Positions 8,325 to 18,009 of a DNA stretch of 64,000 nt are shown here, one piece after another. The notes beneath the pieces were generated by a model that saw only the letters and a list, made by a program, of their open reading frames with translations, ran no database searches and had not been told where the DNA came from. The translations under genes and the position numbers were made by a program. This DNA comes from Clostridium isatidis. GTDB lineage: Bacteria > Bacillota > Clostridia > Clostridiales > Clostridiaceae. Location: contig NZ_CP016786.1 in assembly GCF_002285495.1 (NCBI RefSeq), positions 820,001-884,000 of the forward strand. The letters are read 5' to 3'. Position 1 is the stretch's first letter. Every line of letters begins with the position of its first letter.

Positions 8325-9257
8325 ATGGAATTTAAACATGTTTCTGTACTGTTAAATGAATGTATAGAAGGATTAGATATTAAAAAAGATGGAATATATG
8401 TAGATGGAACCTTAGGTGGTGCAGGACATTCCTATGAAATCCTAAAGCATTTATCGGACAAAGGCCTGCTCATTGGAATAGATCAGGATGAAGACGCCCT
8501 TAAGGCAGCAAAAAAGAGATTACAAAATTATAAAAATGTAAAGTTTGTACATAATAATTTCTTTAATATAGCTTCAATTTTAAATGAATTAAAAATAGAC
8601 AAAATTGATGGTATGCTAATGGATTTAGGAGTTTCTTCTTATCAATTAGATGAAGCAGAAAGAGGCTTTAGTTATATGAAGGATGCTCCTTTAGATATGA
8701 GAATGAATAGAAATAATACTTTATCTGCATATGAAGTAATAAATGATTATGCTGAAGAAGATCTTTATAGAATAATAAGGGATTATGGTGAGGAAAAATT
8801 TGCAAAAAGGATTGCTAGATTTATAGTAGAAAAAAGAGAAGATAAAAGGATAGAAACAACCCTTGAATTAGTAGAGATAATAAAGGCTGCAATACCTGCA
8901 AAAGCAAGAAGGGAAGGACCACATCCTGCAAAAAGAACTTTTCAAGCAATTAGAATAGAAGTAAATAGTGAATTATCAATATTAAATAAAGCTATAGAAG
9001 ATGGAATAAATAGATTAAATAAAGGTGGAAGGATGGCAATAATAACTTTTCATTCTTTAGAAGATAGAATAGTGAAAAATAAGTTTAAAGAATTAGCAAC
9101 TTCTTGTACATGTCCAAAGGAATTTCCGATATGTGTATGTGGAGGAAAGGCAAAAGTAAAAATAATTAGTAGAAAAGCAATTGAACCATCAAAAATAGAG
9201 GTAGAAGAAAATCCAAGAAGTAGAAGTGCAAAACTAAGAATTGTAGAGAGAATATAA
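8325..9257 (+). CDS. rsmH: 16S rRNA (cytosine1402-N4)-methyltransferase
   Basis: 310 aa, the standard RsmH (MraW) length. It adds the N4-methyl group to C1402 in the ribosomal P site using S-adenosylmethionine. Seen: the SAM loop DGTLGGAGHS at residues 28-37; MDLGVSSYQLDEAERGFSY (first half MDLGVSSYQ, then LDEAERGFSY); the RREGPHPAKRTFQAIRI region split by the family insert; and ITFHSLEDRIVK near 245-256. The RBS is AAGGAG and it follows mraZ closely, as in most Firmicutes. Confidence 0.97.
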   Translation: MEFKHVSVLLNECIEGLDIKKDGIYVDGTLGGAGHSYEILKHLSDKGLLIGIDQDEDALKAAKKRLQNYKNVKFVHNNFFNIASILNELKIDKIDGMLMDLGVSSYQLDEAERGFSYMKDAPLDMRMNRNNTLSAYEVINDYAEEDLYRIIRDYGEEKFAKRIARFIVEKREDKRIETTLELVEIIKAAIPAKARREGPHPAKRTFQAIRIEVNSELSILNKAIEDGINRLNKGGRMAIITFHSLEDRIVKNKFKELATSCTCPKEFPICVCGGKAKVKIISRKAIEPSKIEVEENPRSRSAKLRIVERI

Positions 9258-9291
9258 AAAAGTTAAGTTAAACGGCTGGGGGAGTAATAAA

Positions 9292-9729
9292 ATGGTTAAT
9301 AATGAATATGATTATATAAGAGGAAATACTGCTATTAAACCAAAGAGAAAAGATAATGCAATAGAAAAAAGAAGACAAAAACGAAATTTAGAAGAAAGAA
9401 GAAGAGAAATACAAAGGAAAGAAGCTCGTCAAAATAAATCAATTGTAATGAATATATTACATGTGGCCACTGTAATATTAATTTTGGGGGTAATTAATAT
9501 TGCTTTGGATGGAAGAGTTTATAAAACACAAAAAATCTTAAGTGATGTAAAAAATGAAATTAGAATTGCTAAAGCAGAAGGAGAAGCATTAAGGGTAAAT
9601 TTACTAAAGAATTCTTCAATTGAAGAAATTAAAGAATATGCTAATGCAATAGGAATGAAAACTCCAGGGAAAAATGACACAGTAGTAGTAACTATAAAAA
9701 AGAATTTTTTTGAAAACATACAAGAGTAA
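9292..9729 (+). CDS. ftsL: FtsL-like septum formation protein
   Basis: 145 aa with the FtsL layout: a long basic cytoplasmic tail (residues 1-50, rich in K, R and E), one membrane helix (about 51-72) and a short extracytoplasmic coiled-coil with a final GMKTPGKNDTVVV segment. FtsL joins DivIC and DivIB in the divisome and helps activate the septal synthase. Sequence conservation in this family is low, so the call rests on topology and on position between rsmH and spoVD. The RBS (GGGGGAG) is strong. Confidence 0.8.
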   Translation: MVNNEYDYIRGNTAIKPKRKDNAIEKRRQKRNLEERRREIQRKEARQNKSIVMNILHVATVILILGVINIALDGRVYKTQKILSDVKNEIRIAKAEGEALRVNLLKNSSIEEIKEYANAIGMKTPGKNDTVVVTIKKNFFENIQE

Positions 9730-9809
9730 TAGATAATAAAATAGTACACTTGCCAGATAAAGAATACTTAGTATTCTACATGTTTTAATAATTACATGGA
9801 GGCATAGTT

Positions 9810-12005
9810 GTGAATAAAAGAAATTTTAGGGATAAAGCGCTAATGAAAAAGAGAATATCATTAGCGCTTACCATATTAATGTGTATTTTTATGCTCTTAA
9901 TTATTAGATTATCATATATTATGATAGTTAAAAGAGAAGAATACTCAGCTAAGGCTGAAGAGCAGTGGACCAGTGAGGTAAAAATTGATGCAAGAAGAGG
10001 AAAAATATTAGATAGAAATGGAGTAGAACTAGCTGTATCAGCTGATGTTTACAGAGTAGATTTTGATTTGAATTCTATTAGAGCTTATTTGAAAAAGGAA
10101 AATGTAACAAAAGACGAAATTGCACCTAAAATTGCAGAGGCATTAGATATGTCTGTGGAAAAAATATTAGATAAGTTAAATACAAAATTGCCAAGTGGTG
10201 CAGATGCAGGGGCAGCTAAAGTAGTAAGAAGGATAGAAAAAGAAGCTGCTGATAAGGTAAGATCTTTAAACATACCAGGAGTAATTGTTTCTCCAGACAC
10301 AAAGAGATATTATCCAAATGCAAATTTTTTAGCTCATGTATTAGGAAGCACTAATATAGATGGACAAGGTTTAACAGGAATTGAGCTTCAATATAATGAA
10401 TATTTATCAGGAACACCAGGACTAAGAATCACAGAACTTGATAAGTATAATGATGAATTACCTTATACCATTTCTAAATTTACAACTCCAGTGGATGGAA
10501 AAGATGTTGTTTTAACTATAGATGCGAATATACAAGCCTTTGCAGAAAAAATTGCAGAAAAAGGATATATTGATAATCAAGCTAAACAAGTTTCTATTTT
10601 AGTGATGAACCCTAATAATGGCGAAATACTAGCAATGGCAAATAAGCCTGATTTTGACCCTAATAATCCTTTTGAAGGTGCAGAAAACTATTCTGGATCG
10701 ACTGAATCTGAAAAAGTTCAAAAAATGTGGAGAAATCGTCTAGTAAATGATACCTTTGAGCCAGGATCTATTTTTAAGGTCGTAACAATGGCTTCAGCTT
10801 TGGAAGAAGAACTTGTGAAAGAAGAAGAGACATTTGTTTGCAATGGTAGTTTAAGAGTTGGTCCTCATACAATTAAGTGCTGGAGAAGGGGTGGGCATGG
10901 AACTCAAATACTGCCAGAAATTCTTCAAAATTCATGTAATGTTGGTTTCATGGAATTAGGAAAGAAAATTGGAAAAGAGAAGTTAAATGAATATATTAAA
11001 AAACTAGGTTTTGGAGAAGTTAGTGGAATAGATTTACCAGGAGAAGCAAAAGGAATTGTTAAAAAGACGGCAGATATGACAGAAGCTGATTTAGCAACCA
11101 TATCCTTTGGACAAACAAATACAGTAAATCCAGTTCAATATATGGCAGCCTTTAATAGTATTGCAAATGGTGGAAAGCTAATTCAACCTCATATAATGAA
11201 AGAAATAAGCCATATAGATGAAAATGGAAATGTTGTAATAGATGAAGTATTTGAGCCAACAGTAAAAGAAGTGCTTAGTGAGGAAAAAACTGCAATACTT
11301 AGAGATTATTTAGAAAGAACAGTTGCATATGGTGGTGTAAGTAAGGTTTATGTAGAAGGCTATCACATTGGAGGAAAAACAGGCACTGCTCAGAAGGTTA
11401 ATCTTAATGGTGGAGGATATGAAACTGGTAAATATATATCATCAGTTGCAGCCTTTGCTCCAGTGGATAATCCTAAAATATCTATATTTATTTCTATTGA
11501 TGAACCAGGAACAGGAATATATTATGCTGGTCAAATTGCAGCACCTCTAGCCCATGAATTATTTATAGATATATTTAATTATATGAATTCTGAAATATCG
11601 AAAGATAATGTTGATAGTATTGTTAAAGAGGTTGTTGTGCCTGAAATTAGGGGATTAGAAGTTTCAGAGGCTATAAAAATATTAAAAGAATTAAATCTAA
11701 AGTATAATATTAATGGAGAAGGGGATATAATTACAGAAGTAAAGCCTTATCCAGGATATATTGTTAAAGAAAATTCAACAATAAATATAGACATAGGTAA
11801 TTTAGAGTCTTATAATAAAAATATCATTATGCCTGATTTAAGTGGATACTCTTTAGAAGCTGCAATTAAGTTATTAGATAACTTAGGATTAACTTATAGT
11901 TATGAAGGTAGCGGTGCAGTAGTTAAGCAAAGTATACCAAAGGGAGAAATGATTAAAAAAGGAACTAATGTGAAAATTATTTTAAATGATGAGTATGGAG
12001 ATTAG
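9810..12005 (+). CDS. spoVD: class B penicillin-binding protein with PASTA domains (SpoVD/FtsI)
   Basis: 731 aa transpeptidase. Seen: an N-terminal membrane anchor (about residues 17-38); the dimerisation domain with RGKILDRNG near 59-67; the active-site Ser in S320-x-x-K323; S375-C-N377; and K523-T-G. Two PASTA repeats fill about 606-729. In Bacillus, SpoVD makes spore cortex with SpoVE, and FtsI/PBP2B makes the septum. Only one such gene lies here, so in this organism it could do either or both. GTG start with a GGAGG site. The gene downstream, murE, is separated by a stem-loop. Confidence 0.92.
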   Translation: MNKRNFRDKALMKKRISLALTILMCIFMLLIIRLSYIMIVKREEYSAKAEEQWTSEVKIDARRGKILDRNGVELAVSADVYRVDFDLNSIRAYLKKENVTKDEIAPKIAEALDMSVEKILDKLNTKLPSGADAGAAKVVRRIEKEAADKVRSLNIPGVIVSPDTKRYYPNANFLAHVLGSTNIDGQGLTGIELQYNEYLSGTPGLRITELDKYNDELPYTISKFTTPVDGKDVVLTIDANIQAFAEKIAEKGYIDNQAKQVSILVMNPNNGEILAMANKPDFDPNNPFEGAENYSGSTESEKVQKMWRNRLVNDTFEPGSIFKVVTMASALEEELVKEEETFVCNGSLRVGPHTIKCWRRGGHGTQILPEILQNSCNVGFMELGKKIGKEKLNEYIKKLGFGEVSGIDLPGEAKGIVKKTADMTEADLATISFGQTNTVNPVQYMAAFNSIANGGKLIQPHIMKEISHIDENGNVVIDEVFEPTVKEVLSEEKTAILRDYLERTVAYGGVSKVYVEGYHIGGKTGTAQKVNLNGGGYETGKYISSVAAFAPVDNPKISIFISIDEPGTGIYYAGQIAAPLAHELFIDIFNYMNSEISKDNVDSIVKEVVVPEIRGLEVSEAIKILKELNLKYNINGEGDIITEVKPYPGYIVKENSTINIDIGNLESYNKNIIMPDLSGYSLEAAIKLLDNLGLTYSYEGSGAVVKQSIPKGEMIKKGTNVKIILNDEYGD

Positions 12006-12026
12006 TTTTAGAATATCCCTTTCTAC

Positions 12027-12056
12027 TAGCATGTGGGAAACTCACATGCTAAATTT
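12027..12056 (+). terminator. stem-loop/terminator between spoVD and murE
   Basis: TAGCATGTG pairs perfectly with CACATGCTA around a 7-nt loop and is followed by AATTTTTAT. The U-tract is short, so it may be a partial terminator that lowers readthrough into murE. Confidence 0.6.
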
Positions 12057-12101
12057 TTATCAATAATAGGGACTTCAATTACACTATAAGGAGATGATAA
12101 T

Positions 12102-13553
12102 ATGAAACTATTAGATTTATTAAGTGGAGTAAACTATAAAGTTTTACAAGGAAACCTAGACAAAGAAATAAATCATATTCAATATGATAGTAGAAAGATT
12201 AAAGAGGGAGATTTATTTGTTTGCTTAACAGGTTTTGAAGTAGATGGGCATAATTATGCAAAAAATGCAGTAGAATCAGGGGCAAAAGTTATTCTTTGTG
12301 AAAAGGAAATTGATATAGATAATCAAGATGTTACAATTTTATTAGTTAAAGAGGGGAGAAAAGCTTTAGCTATAATATCTGCAAATTATTATGATCACCC
12401 AACCAAAAAACTGAAGTTAATAGGTGTTACAGGAACAAATGGAAAAACAACGACAGTTTATCTTTTAAAATCCATATTAGAAAAGGCTGGAAAAAAGGTT
12501 GGTTTAATTGGAACTATTGCTAATTATATAGGAGATAAAAAGTTAGAATCAGATCATACTACTCCTGAATCTTTAGAGTTACAAAAATTATTTAGGGAAA
12601 TGGTTGAGGAAGGTTGTGAATATTGTGTAATGGAGACTTCTTCCCATTCTCTTGATTTAGATAGAGTTTACGGATGTGAGTATGAAGTTGGAATATTTAC
12701 AAATCTAACTCGTGATCATTTAGATTTCCATAAAACCTTTGATAATTATTATAATGCAAAATTTAAATTATTTGCTAGAAGCAAGGCTTCTGTAATCAAT
12801 ATAGATGATGACTATGGCTATAGAGTATATAAGGATGTTGAAAAGTTAGGCAATAAATTAATAAAGACATATTCAGTAAAGAATGAAAGTGATTATAAAG
12901 CGGAAAATATTCAATTAAAAGAAGGAGATATACATTTTATAGTTAATGGTTATGAGTTTAACTCAACATTACCTGGAGAATACAATGTATACAATGCCTT
13001 AGGAGTTATAGCTGCATGCAATATATTGGATATTGATAATGCTTCAATACAACAAGGTTTATTGAACACTGTAGTTCCAGGTAGATGTGAAAGAATTGGA
13101 TATAAATATAATATACCATTCGATATTGTAATAGATTTTGCTCATACTCCAGATGGATTAAAGAATATACTAGAAACCTTAAAACCTTTTGCCAAAAATA
13201 GATTAATTGCTGTTTATGGTTCAGGAGGAGATAGAGATAAAGTCAAAAGAGCAGAACTGGGAAGAGTGGGAACAGAGCTTGCAGATTATGTAATTATTAC
13301 ATCAGACAATCCTAGAAAAGAAGAGCCTATGGCTGTTATTAGAGAAATAGTTGCAGGAATCAGCAAAACAAATTATATAGCAATAGAAAATAGAATAGAA
13401 GCAATAAAAATGGCAATAGATATGGCAGAAGAAGGAGATGTAATTGTTCTTGCAGGAAAAGGTCATGAAACATATCAAATTTTAAAAGATGGTAAAATTC
13501 ATTTTGATGAAAGAGAAATTGTAGATGAAATTCTAAAGGATAAAAAGAAATAA
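12102..13553 (+). CDS. murE: UDP-MurNAc-tripeptide synthetase (meso-DAP adding)
   Basis: 483 aa Mur ligase. It joins the third amino acid to UDP-MurNAc-L-Ala-D-Glu using ATP. Seen: the P-loop GTNGKTT at residues 111-117; METSSHSLDLDRV (the conserved ETSSH block); TNLTRDHLDFH; and DNPR at 402-405, the loop that selects meso-diaminopimelate rather than lysine. AAGGAG RBS. murF follows after 14 bp, so both are co-transcribed. The DNPR motif implies a DAP-type cell wall. Confidence 0.97.
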   Translation: MKLLDLLSGVNYKVLQGNLDKEINHIQYDSRKIKEGDLFVCLTGFEVDGHNYAKNAVESGAKVILCEKEIDIDNQDVTILLVKEGRKALAIISANYYDHPTKKLKLIGVTGTNGKTTTVYLLKSILEKAGKKVGLIGTIANYIGDKKLESDHTTPESLELQKLFREMVEEGCEYCVMETSSHSLDLDRVYGCEYEVGIFTNLTRDHLDFHKTFDNYYNAKFKLFARSKASVINIDDDYGYRVYKDVEKLGNKLIKTYSVKNESDYKAENIQLKEGDIHFIVNGYEFNSTLPGEYNVYNALGVIAACNILDIDNASIQQGLLNTVVPGRCERIGYKYNIPFDIVIDFAHTPDGLKNILETLKPFAKNRLIAVYGSGGDRDKVKRAELGRVGTELADYVIITSDNPRKEEPMAVIREIVAGISKTNYIAIENRIEAIKMAIDMAEEGDVIVLAGKGHETYQILKDGKIHFDEREIVDEILKDKKK

Positions 13554-13567
13554 TTAGAGGTGAAATA

Positions 13568-14929
13568 ATGGATTTAACTCTTAATGAAATTGTAAATGCT
13601 GTTAATGGAGAACTTATTATAAATAACAATAATGCATTTAATAAAGTTTGTATTGATACAAGAAAAATCGAAAAAGATAATATTTTTTGGGCTATTAAAG
13701 GTGAAAACTTTGATGGAAATAAATTTGTGATTGAAGCTTTTAATAAAGGAGCTTCAATTGCTGTAATTGATAATATATTTTTTGATTTTAATGAAATAAA
13801 AGATGATGTGACAGTTATAAAGGTGTATGATACATCTAAAGCCTTATTAGATTTAGCAAAATATTATAGAAAGAAGTTAAACTTAAAGGTAGTAGGAGTT
13901 ACAGGATCCTGTGGTAAAACTTCAACTAAGGATTTAATTGCTGCCTTTTTAAGTGAAAAGTATAAGGTTTTTAAAACAAAGGGGAATTTTAATAATAATA
14001 TTGGATTACCTTTAATGATATTAGAATTGGACAGTAGTTATGATGTAGCAGTTCTTGAGATGGGAATGAGTGATTTAGGCGAAATTGATGTTTTAGCTAA
14101 TACCGCAGATCCAGATATAGCTGTTATAACTAATATAGGCTTATCTCATATTGAAAATTTAAAAAGCCAAGATAATATTTTAAAAGCTAAAATGGAAATT
14201 ACAAATTATTTTGATGAAAGTAATACATTAATTATTAATGCTGAAGACGATTATTTGAAAAAAATAAAAGATAAGTGTTTTGAAGTTGTAAAAATTGGTT
14301 ATAATCATGAATATGATGTTTGCGCTTTTAATATTATATTAGAAGAAGAAAAAACAACTTTTACTGTTCAGGATAAGTATGAAAAAAGTACTTTTACAAT
14401 ACCGATGCCTGGAAAGCATAATGTATTAAATTCATTACTTGCAATAGCGGTTGCTAAAAAATTAGATCTATCAATGGAAGAAATGGAAAAAGGAATAAGA
14501 AATTTAGAAGCAACTTCAATGAGATTGCAAATAATAAAGCAAGAAAAAATAACAATAATTAATGACTGTTATAATGCTAGTCCTGCTTCTATGAAATCAT
14601 CATTAGATGTATTAAATACTTATTTAAATAAAAGAAAAGTTGCCATCCTAGGAACGATGAATGAATTAGGTGAAAAAGCAGTCGAGGCACATAAGGATAT
14701 AGGAAATTACGCTTCTGATAAGGTGGATTTATTAATTGCTATCGGAGAATATAAAAATTATTTAAAAGAAGAATTTAAAGGGAATAATATTTTAACCTTT
14801 GAAACTAAAGAAGATTTTATTAATGTTATTAAGGACATTATCAAAGAAGATGATGTGATTTTAGTAAAAGCATCAAGAGGTAATAAATTTGAAAGCATAG
14901 TAAATTCATTAGAAGAGCTTTCTATATAA
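13568..14929 (+). CDS. murF: UDP-MurNAc-pentapeptide synthetase
   Basis: 453 aa Mur ligase that adds D-Ala-D-Ala to UDP-MurNAc-tripeptide, finishing the cytoplasmic peptidoglycan precursor. Seen: the P-loop GSCGKTST at residues 113-120; VLEMGMSDLGEID (the EMG motif typical of MurF); TNIGLSHIENL; and NDCYNASPASMKSSLDVL (as NDCYNASPAS then MKSSLDVL), the MurF substrate signature. It follows murE closely, and mraY, the next enzyme in the pathway, comes directly after. Confidence 0.97.
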   Translation: MDLTLNEIVNAVNGELIINNNNAFNKVCIDTRKIEKDNIFWAIKGENFDGNKFVIEAFNKGASIAVIDNIFFDFNEIKDDVTVIKVYDTSKALLDLAKYYRKKLNLKVVGVTGSCGKTSTKDLIAAFLSEKYKVFKTKGNFNNNIGLPLMILELDSSYDVAVLEMGMSDLGEIDVLANTADPDIAVITNIGLSHIENLKSQDNILKAKMEITNYFDESNTLIINAEDDYLKKIKDKCFEVVKIGYNHEYDVCAFNIILEEEKTTFTVQDKYEKSTFTIPMPGKHNVLNSLLAIAVAKKLDLSMEEMEKGIRNLEATSMRLQIIKQEKITIINDCYNASPASMKSSLDVLNTYLNKRKVAILGTMNELGEKAVEAHKDIGNYASDKVDLLIAIGEYKNYLKEEFKGNNILTFETKEDFINVIKDIIKEDDVILVKASRGNKFESIVNSLEELSI

Positions 14930-14931
14930 CG

Positions 14932-14971
14932 AAGGAGGTGAATCTGTCATTTTTGACAGAGGTACAATATG
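14932..14971 (+). promoter_or_regulatory. distant SD and hairpin in front of mraY
   Basis: A very strong Shine-Dalgarno (AAGGAGGTG, 14932-14940) lies 28 nt before the mraY ATG at 14969, too far for normal use. Between them CTGTCA (14944-14949) and TGACAG (14954-14959) form a 6-bp hairpin with a TTTT loop that would bring the two closer. A weaker GAGGT (14959-14963) sits at normal distance but shares a base with the hairpin arm. This may tune mraY translation (inference). Confidence 0.5.
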
Positions 14972-15943
14972 GGGGATAAAATTTTAGAAATATTAGCATC
15001 AAATATAACAATAGGGTTGCTTTTAGGTTTTATTATTTCATTATTATTAGGACCAATAGCAATACCTGCTTTAAAAAGATTAAAATTTGGTCAAAATATC
15101 AGAAAGGAAGGACCACAAAGCCATCTAAGAAAAGCAGGTACACCAACTATTGGGGGATTAATATTTATAATTTCAACGTTAATTTCAATGATAATAATGA
15201 GATATGATATTACAGATGAAGCAATGATTGCTCTATATTCATTAATTGCTTTTGGTTTTATAGGTTTCTTAGATGATATATTAAAAATAATTAAAAAAGA
15301 AAATGAAGGTTTAAAAGCGTGGCAAAAGATGGCTCTTTTAGTAGCTTTTGCAGTTGCTATTTCAATTTATGGTTATAATTATTTAGGAACTGCTTTAAGA
15401 ATACCTTTTATAGGTACAAAAATACCTTTGGGAATTTTATACATTCCATTTGTAATAATTTATTATGCAGCAACAACAAATGCAGTAAATTTAACAGACG
15501 GTTTAGATGGTTTAGCTGCAAGTGTAAGTATTTTAGTATTAACATTTTTTGCAGTAGTTTCTTATGTAATGGGTCATGAATCCTTGTGCGTATTTTCAAT
15601 AATTTTAGCAGGTGGCCTACTTGGATTTTTAAAATATAATGCTTATCCGGCAAATGTTTTTATGGGGGACACTGGTTCCCTTGCAATTGGTGGTGCAATA
15701 GGTACAATAGCATTAATTCTAGAGATGCCTTTAGTACTATTTATAGTTGGTGGTATATATGTATTTGAAACTATATCTGTAATACTTCAAGTTTCATCAT
15801 ATAAATTAAGAGGAAAAAGGTTATTTAAAATGGCACCAATTCACCATCATTTTGAGCAAGTAGGTTGGAGCGAGGTAAAAATAGTTTCAATTTTTAGTGT
15901 AATAACAACTATTTTATGTTTTATAGGATTCATTGCCCTTTAA
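14969..15943 (+). CDS. mraY: phospho-N-acetylmuramoyl-pentapeptide transferase
   Basis: 324 aa integral membrane enzyme with about 10 helices. It moves phospho-MurNAc-pentapeptide to undecaprenyl phosphate, making lipid I. Seen: GPQSHLRKAGTPTIGG near residues 47-62; the catalytic/Mg-binding GFLDDILK; NLTDGLDGLAA; MGDTGSLAIGG; and the APIHHHFE loop near the C-terminus, all MraY signatures. Length is the usual one. Start-codon choice is discussed with the upstream hairpin. spoVE follows after 21 bp. Confidence 0.97.
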   Translation: MGDKILEILASNITIGLLLGFIISLLLGPIAIPALKRLKFGQNIRKEGPQSHLRKAGTPTIGGLIFIISTLISMIIMRYDITDEAMIALYSLIAFGFIGFLDDILKIIKKENEGLKAWQKMALLVAFAVAISIYGYNYLGTALRIPFIGTKIPLGILYIPFVIIYYAATTNAVNLTDGLDGLAASVSILVLTFFAVVSYVMGHESLCVFSIILAGGLLGFLKYNAYPANVFMGDTGSLAIGGAIGTIALILEMPLVLFIVGGIYVFETISVILQVSSYKLRGKRLFKMAPIHHHFEQVGWSEVKIVSIFSVITTILCFIGFIAL

Positions 15944-15964
15944 TTAATTAATTGGAGGAATTTT

Positions 15965-17074
15965 ATGAGAAATGAAAAGACAAGAATAAAAATAGGGGAA
16001 ATTGACTATGGTATATTTTATTCTGTCATATTATTATTAGCAATTGGAGTTGTTATGATATATTCCGCAAGTTCATATTATGCCATGTTTAAAGAGGGTG
16101 ACAGCATGGTATATTTAAAAAAACAAATTATATGGTCAGTTACCGGTTTAATTAGCATGGTCTTAATGATGAACCACGATTATCATAAGCTAAAAAAAAT
16201 AACTCCACATTTACTTATTATTGCTATCCCCTTATTAATTGCAGTATTCTTTTTCCCAGCAGTTAATGGGGCTAAAAGATGGATACAGTTAGGTCCATTA
16301 TCATTTCAGCCATCAGAGTATACAAAATATGTTGTAGTATTATTTCTGGCAATGAGTTTAGATTTAAAAGGTGATGGAGTAAAAAAATTTTGGACTGGAA
16401 TTGTACCATATTTAGGAGTTTCCGGATTTTTTGCGGCATTAATATTAGCAGAAAAAAATCTTAGTATTGCGGCAATAATAATGATTGTAACATATATTAT
16501 GTTGTTTGTTGCAGGAGGAAGAATTCAAGATTTAGTTGGAAAAGTTGCACCTGTTTTATTGACGGCGGTATTGTTTTTTATCTTTGGAGAGAGTTATAGA
16601 AGAGCTAGAATGTTGAATTTTTTGAATCCTTGGAAAGATCCTGCCGGCGACGGATATCAATTAATTCAATCATTTTATGCTTTAGGTGCAGGTGGAATTA
16701 CTGGTCTTGGTCTTGGTCAGTCAAGACAAAAGACTTTATATATGCCAGAGCCACATAATGATTTTATATTTTCTATAATAGGAGAAGAACTTGGATTAAT
16801 TGGTTGTCTTGTAATAATATTACTTTTTATTTTATTTGTATGGAAAGGAATAAAGGTTGCTATAACTGCAAAGGATAATTATGGAACTTTATTAGCTATT
16901 GGAATAACGTCTATTATAGCAGTTCAGGCTATAATAAATATCGCTGTAGTTACAGGTTCCATGCCTGTAACAGGTGTACCTATGCCTTTTATAAGTTATG
17001 GTGGTACATCATTAGTTATAAATATGATAGCAATGGGAATACTTTTAAATATATCAAGACAATGTAATAAATAA
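15965..17074 (+). CDS. spoVE: SEDS glycosyltransferase (SpoVE/FtsW)
   Basis: 369 aa with 10 predicted membrane helices. SEDS proteins polymerise lipid II into glycan strands in partnership with a class B PBP, here most simply SpoVD. Seen: VMIYSASSYYA in helix 1; GAKRWIQLGPLSFQPSEYTK (as GAKRWIQLGP, then LSFQPSEYTK); EPHNDFIFSIIGEELG; and GVPMPFISYGGTS, all diagnostic of the FtsW/RodA/SpoVE family. murG and murD, which sit beside ftsW in many clusters, are absent here. A terminator follows. Whether its role is vegetative or sporulation-specific is not decidable from sequence. Confidence 0.92.
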   Translation: MRNEKTRIKIGEIDYGIFYSVILLLAIGVVMIYSASSYYAMFKEGDSMVYLKKQIIWSVTGLISMVLMMNHDYHKLKKITPHLLIIAIPLLIAVFFFPAVNGAKRWIQLGPLSFQPSEYTKYVVVLFLAMSLDLKGDGVKKFWTGIVPYLGVSGFFAALILAEKNLSIAAIIMIVTYIMLFVAGGRIQDLVGKVAPVLLTAVLFFIFGESYRRARMLNFLNPWKDPAGDGYQLIQSFYALGAGGITGLGLGQSRQKTLYMPEPHNDFIFSIIGEELGLIGCLVIILLFILFVWKGIKVAITAKDNYGTLLAIGITSIIAVQAIINIAVVTGSMPVTGVPMPFISYGGTSLVINMIAMGILLNISRQCNK

Positions 17075-17080
17075 TAAATT

Positions 17081-17118
17081 AAAAAACTGATTTCTATTAA
17101 AATAGAAATTAGTTTTTT
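17081..17118 (+). terminator. terminator after spoVE
   Basis: AAAACTGATTTCTATT pairs with AATAGAAATTAGTTTT (one G-U pair), followed by a run of T. It ends the mur/spoVE part of the cluster. Confidence 0.8.
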
Positions 17119-17233
17119 TTATAGAAATTATTTTATTATTAAGATTTTAAAAATAATAAAAAAATAATGAAAAAATATCCATAAAGTGATATTATTATAT
17201 TAGATTATAACATTATGTAAAAGTAGGAGAATT

Positions 17234-17992
17234 ATGAGTAACAGTAGTAGTTTTATTCAAAAAAGAAAGAGAAAAAAAACAATTAAAAAGTTAACTTTAG
17301 GTTTATTTGTTATTATTGTTGGAATAATTATATTTGTGTACAAAGCACCAATATTTAATTTGAAAACTATTAATGTTAAGGGGCTCGTTACCTTAACAAA
17401 TGAATCTATTCAAGAAATGTTAAAATATGAAATAGGTCAAAATATTTTTACTATAGATTATAGGGATATGGAAAACACTCTTAAAGAAAATCCGTACATA
17501 AAAAATGTAAAAATAGCAAAAAGCAGCATAAATTCCCTTAGTATTGAAATTGAAGAAAATAAGATAGGTTTTTATAGTATTAGGGAAAACACAATATTTA
17601 CAATTAACAATGAAGGTACAATAGTAGAAGAAGTAACAACAATTGGGGATAAAAATTTAATTAATATTGAAGGAATAGATTTATATGATAAATCTATTGG
17701 AGATAAAATTTTGGATGATAAAAATATATCCCAAATATTGGATGAGTTTTATAGAATGGAAGAAGCTATACAAGAATATTATCAAATATCTAAGTTAAAT
17801 TTAGAAAATGTAGATAATATTATTTGCTATATAGGAGATGTAAAAATAATATTAGGTAATAAAAATGATTTACAGGAAAAAATGAATTTTGCCTTAAACA
17901 TATTAGAACAAGAAATTATTTCTAAAGGCTATACAAAGGGTTATATAGATTTAAGTTTTGATGGAAGTCCTGTAATGAAAGTAGAAGGTTGA
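17234..17992 (+). CDS. divIB: cell division protein FtsQ/DivIB
   Basis: 252 aa: a short very basic N-terminus (KKRKRKK-like, residues 10-22), one membrane helix (about 22-40) and an extracytoplasmic part that begins with a POTRA domain (FNLKTINVKGLVTLTNESI, 42-60). DivIB/FtsQ scaffolds FtsL and DivIC in the divisome. The ATG start is preceded by TAGGAG. It heads a small operon with the DUF881 and sbp genes. Conservation is low in this family; call based on POTRA motif, topology and position. Confidence 0.88.
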   Translation: MSNSSSFIQKRKRKKTIKKLTLGLFVIIVGIIIFVYKAPIFNLKTINVKGLVTLTNESIQEMLKYEIGQNIFTIDYRDMENTLKENPYIKNVKIAKSSINSLSIEIEENKIGFYSIRENTIFTINNEGTIVEEVTTIGDKNLINIEGIDLYDKSIGDKILDDKNISQILDEFYRMEEAIQEYYQISKLNLENVDNIICYIGDVKIILGNKNDLQEKMNFALNILEQEIISKGYTKGYIDLSFDGSPVMKVEG

Positions 17993-18009
17993 AGAAAGGA
18001 GATAGCTTT

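Noticed and set aside
11368..11550. Plus-strand 60-codon frame inside spoVD
   Set aside because: Out-of-frame shadow over the KTG active-site region of spoVD.
13360..13629. Minus-strand open frame (89 codons) across murE/murF
   Set aside because: Low-complexity leucine/phenylalanine product, antisense to two clear Mur ligases, with no RBS; a shadow of A/G-rich coding DNA.
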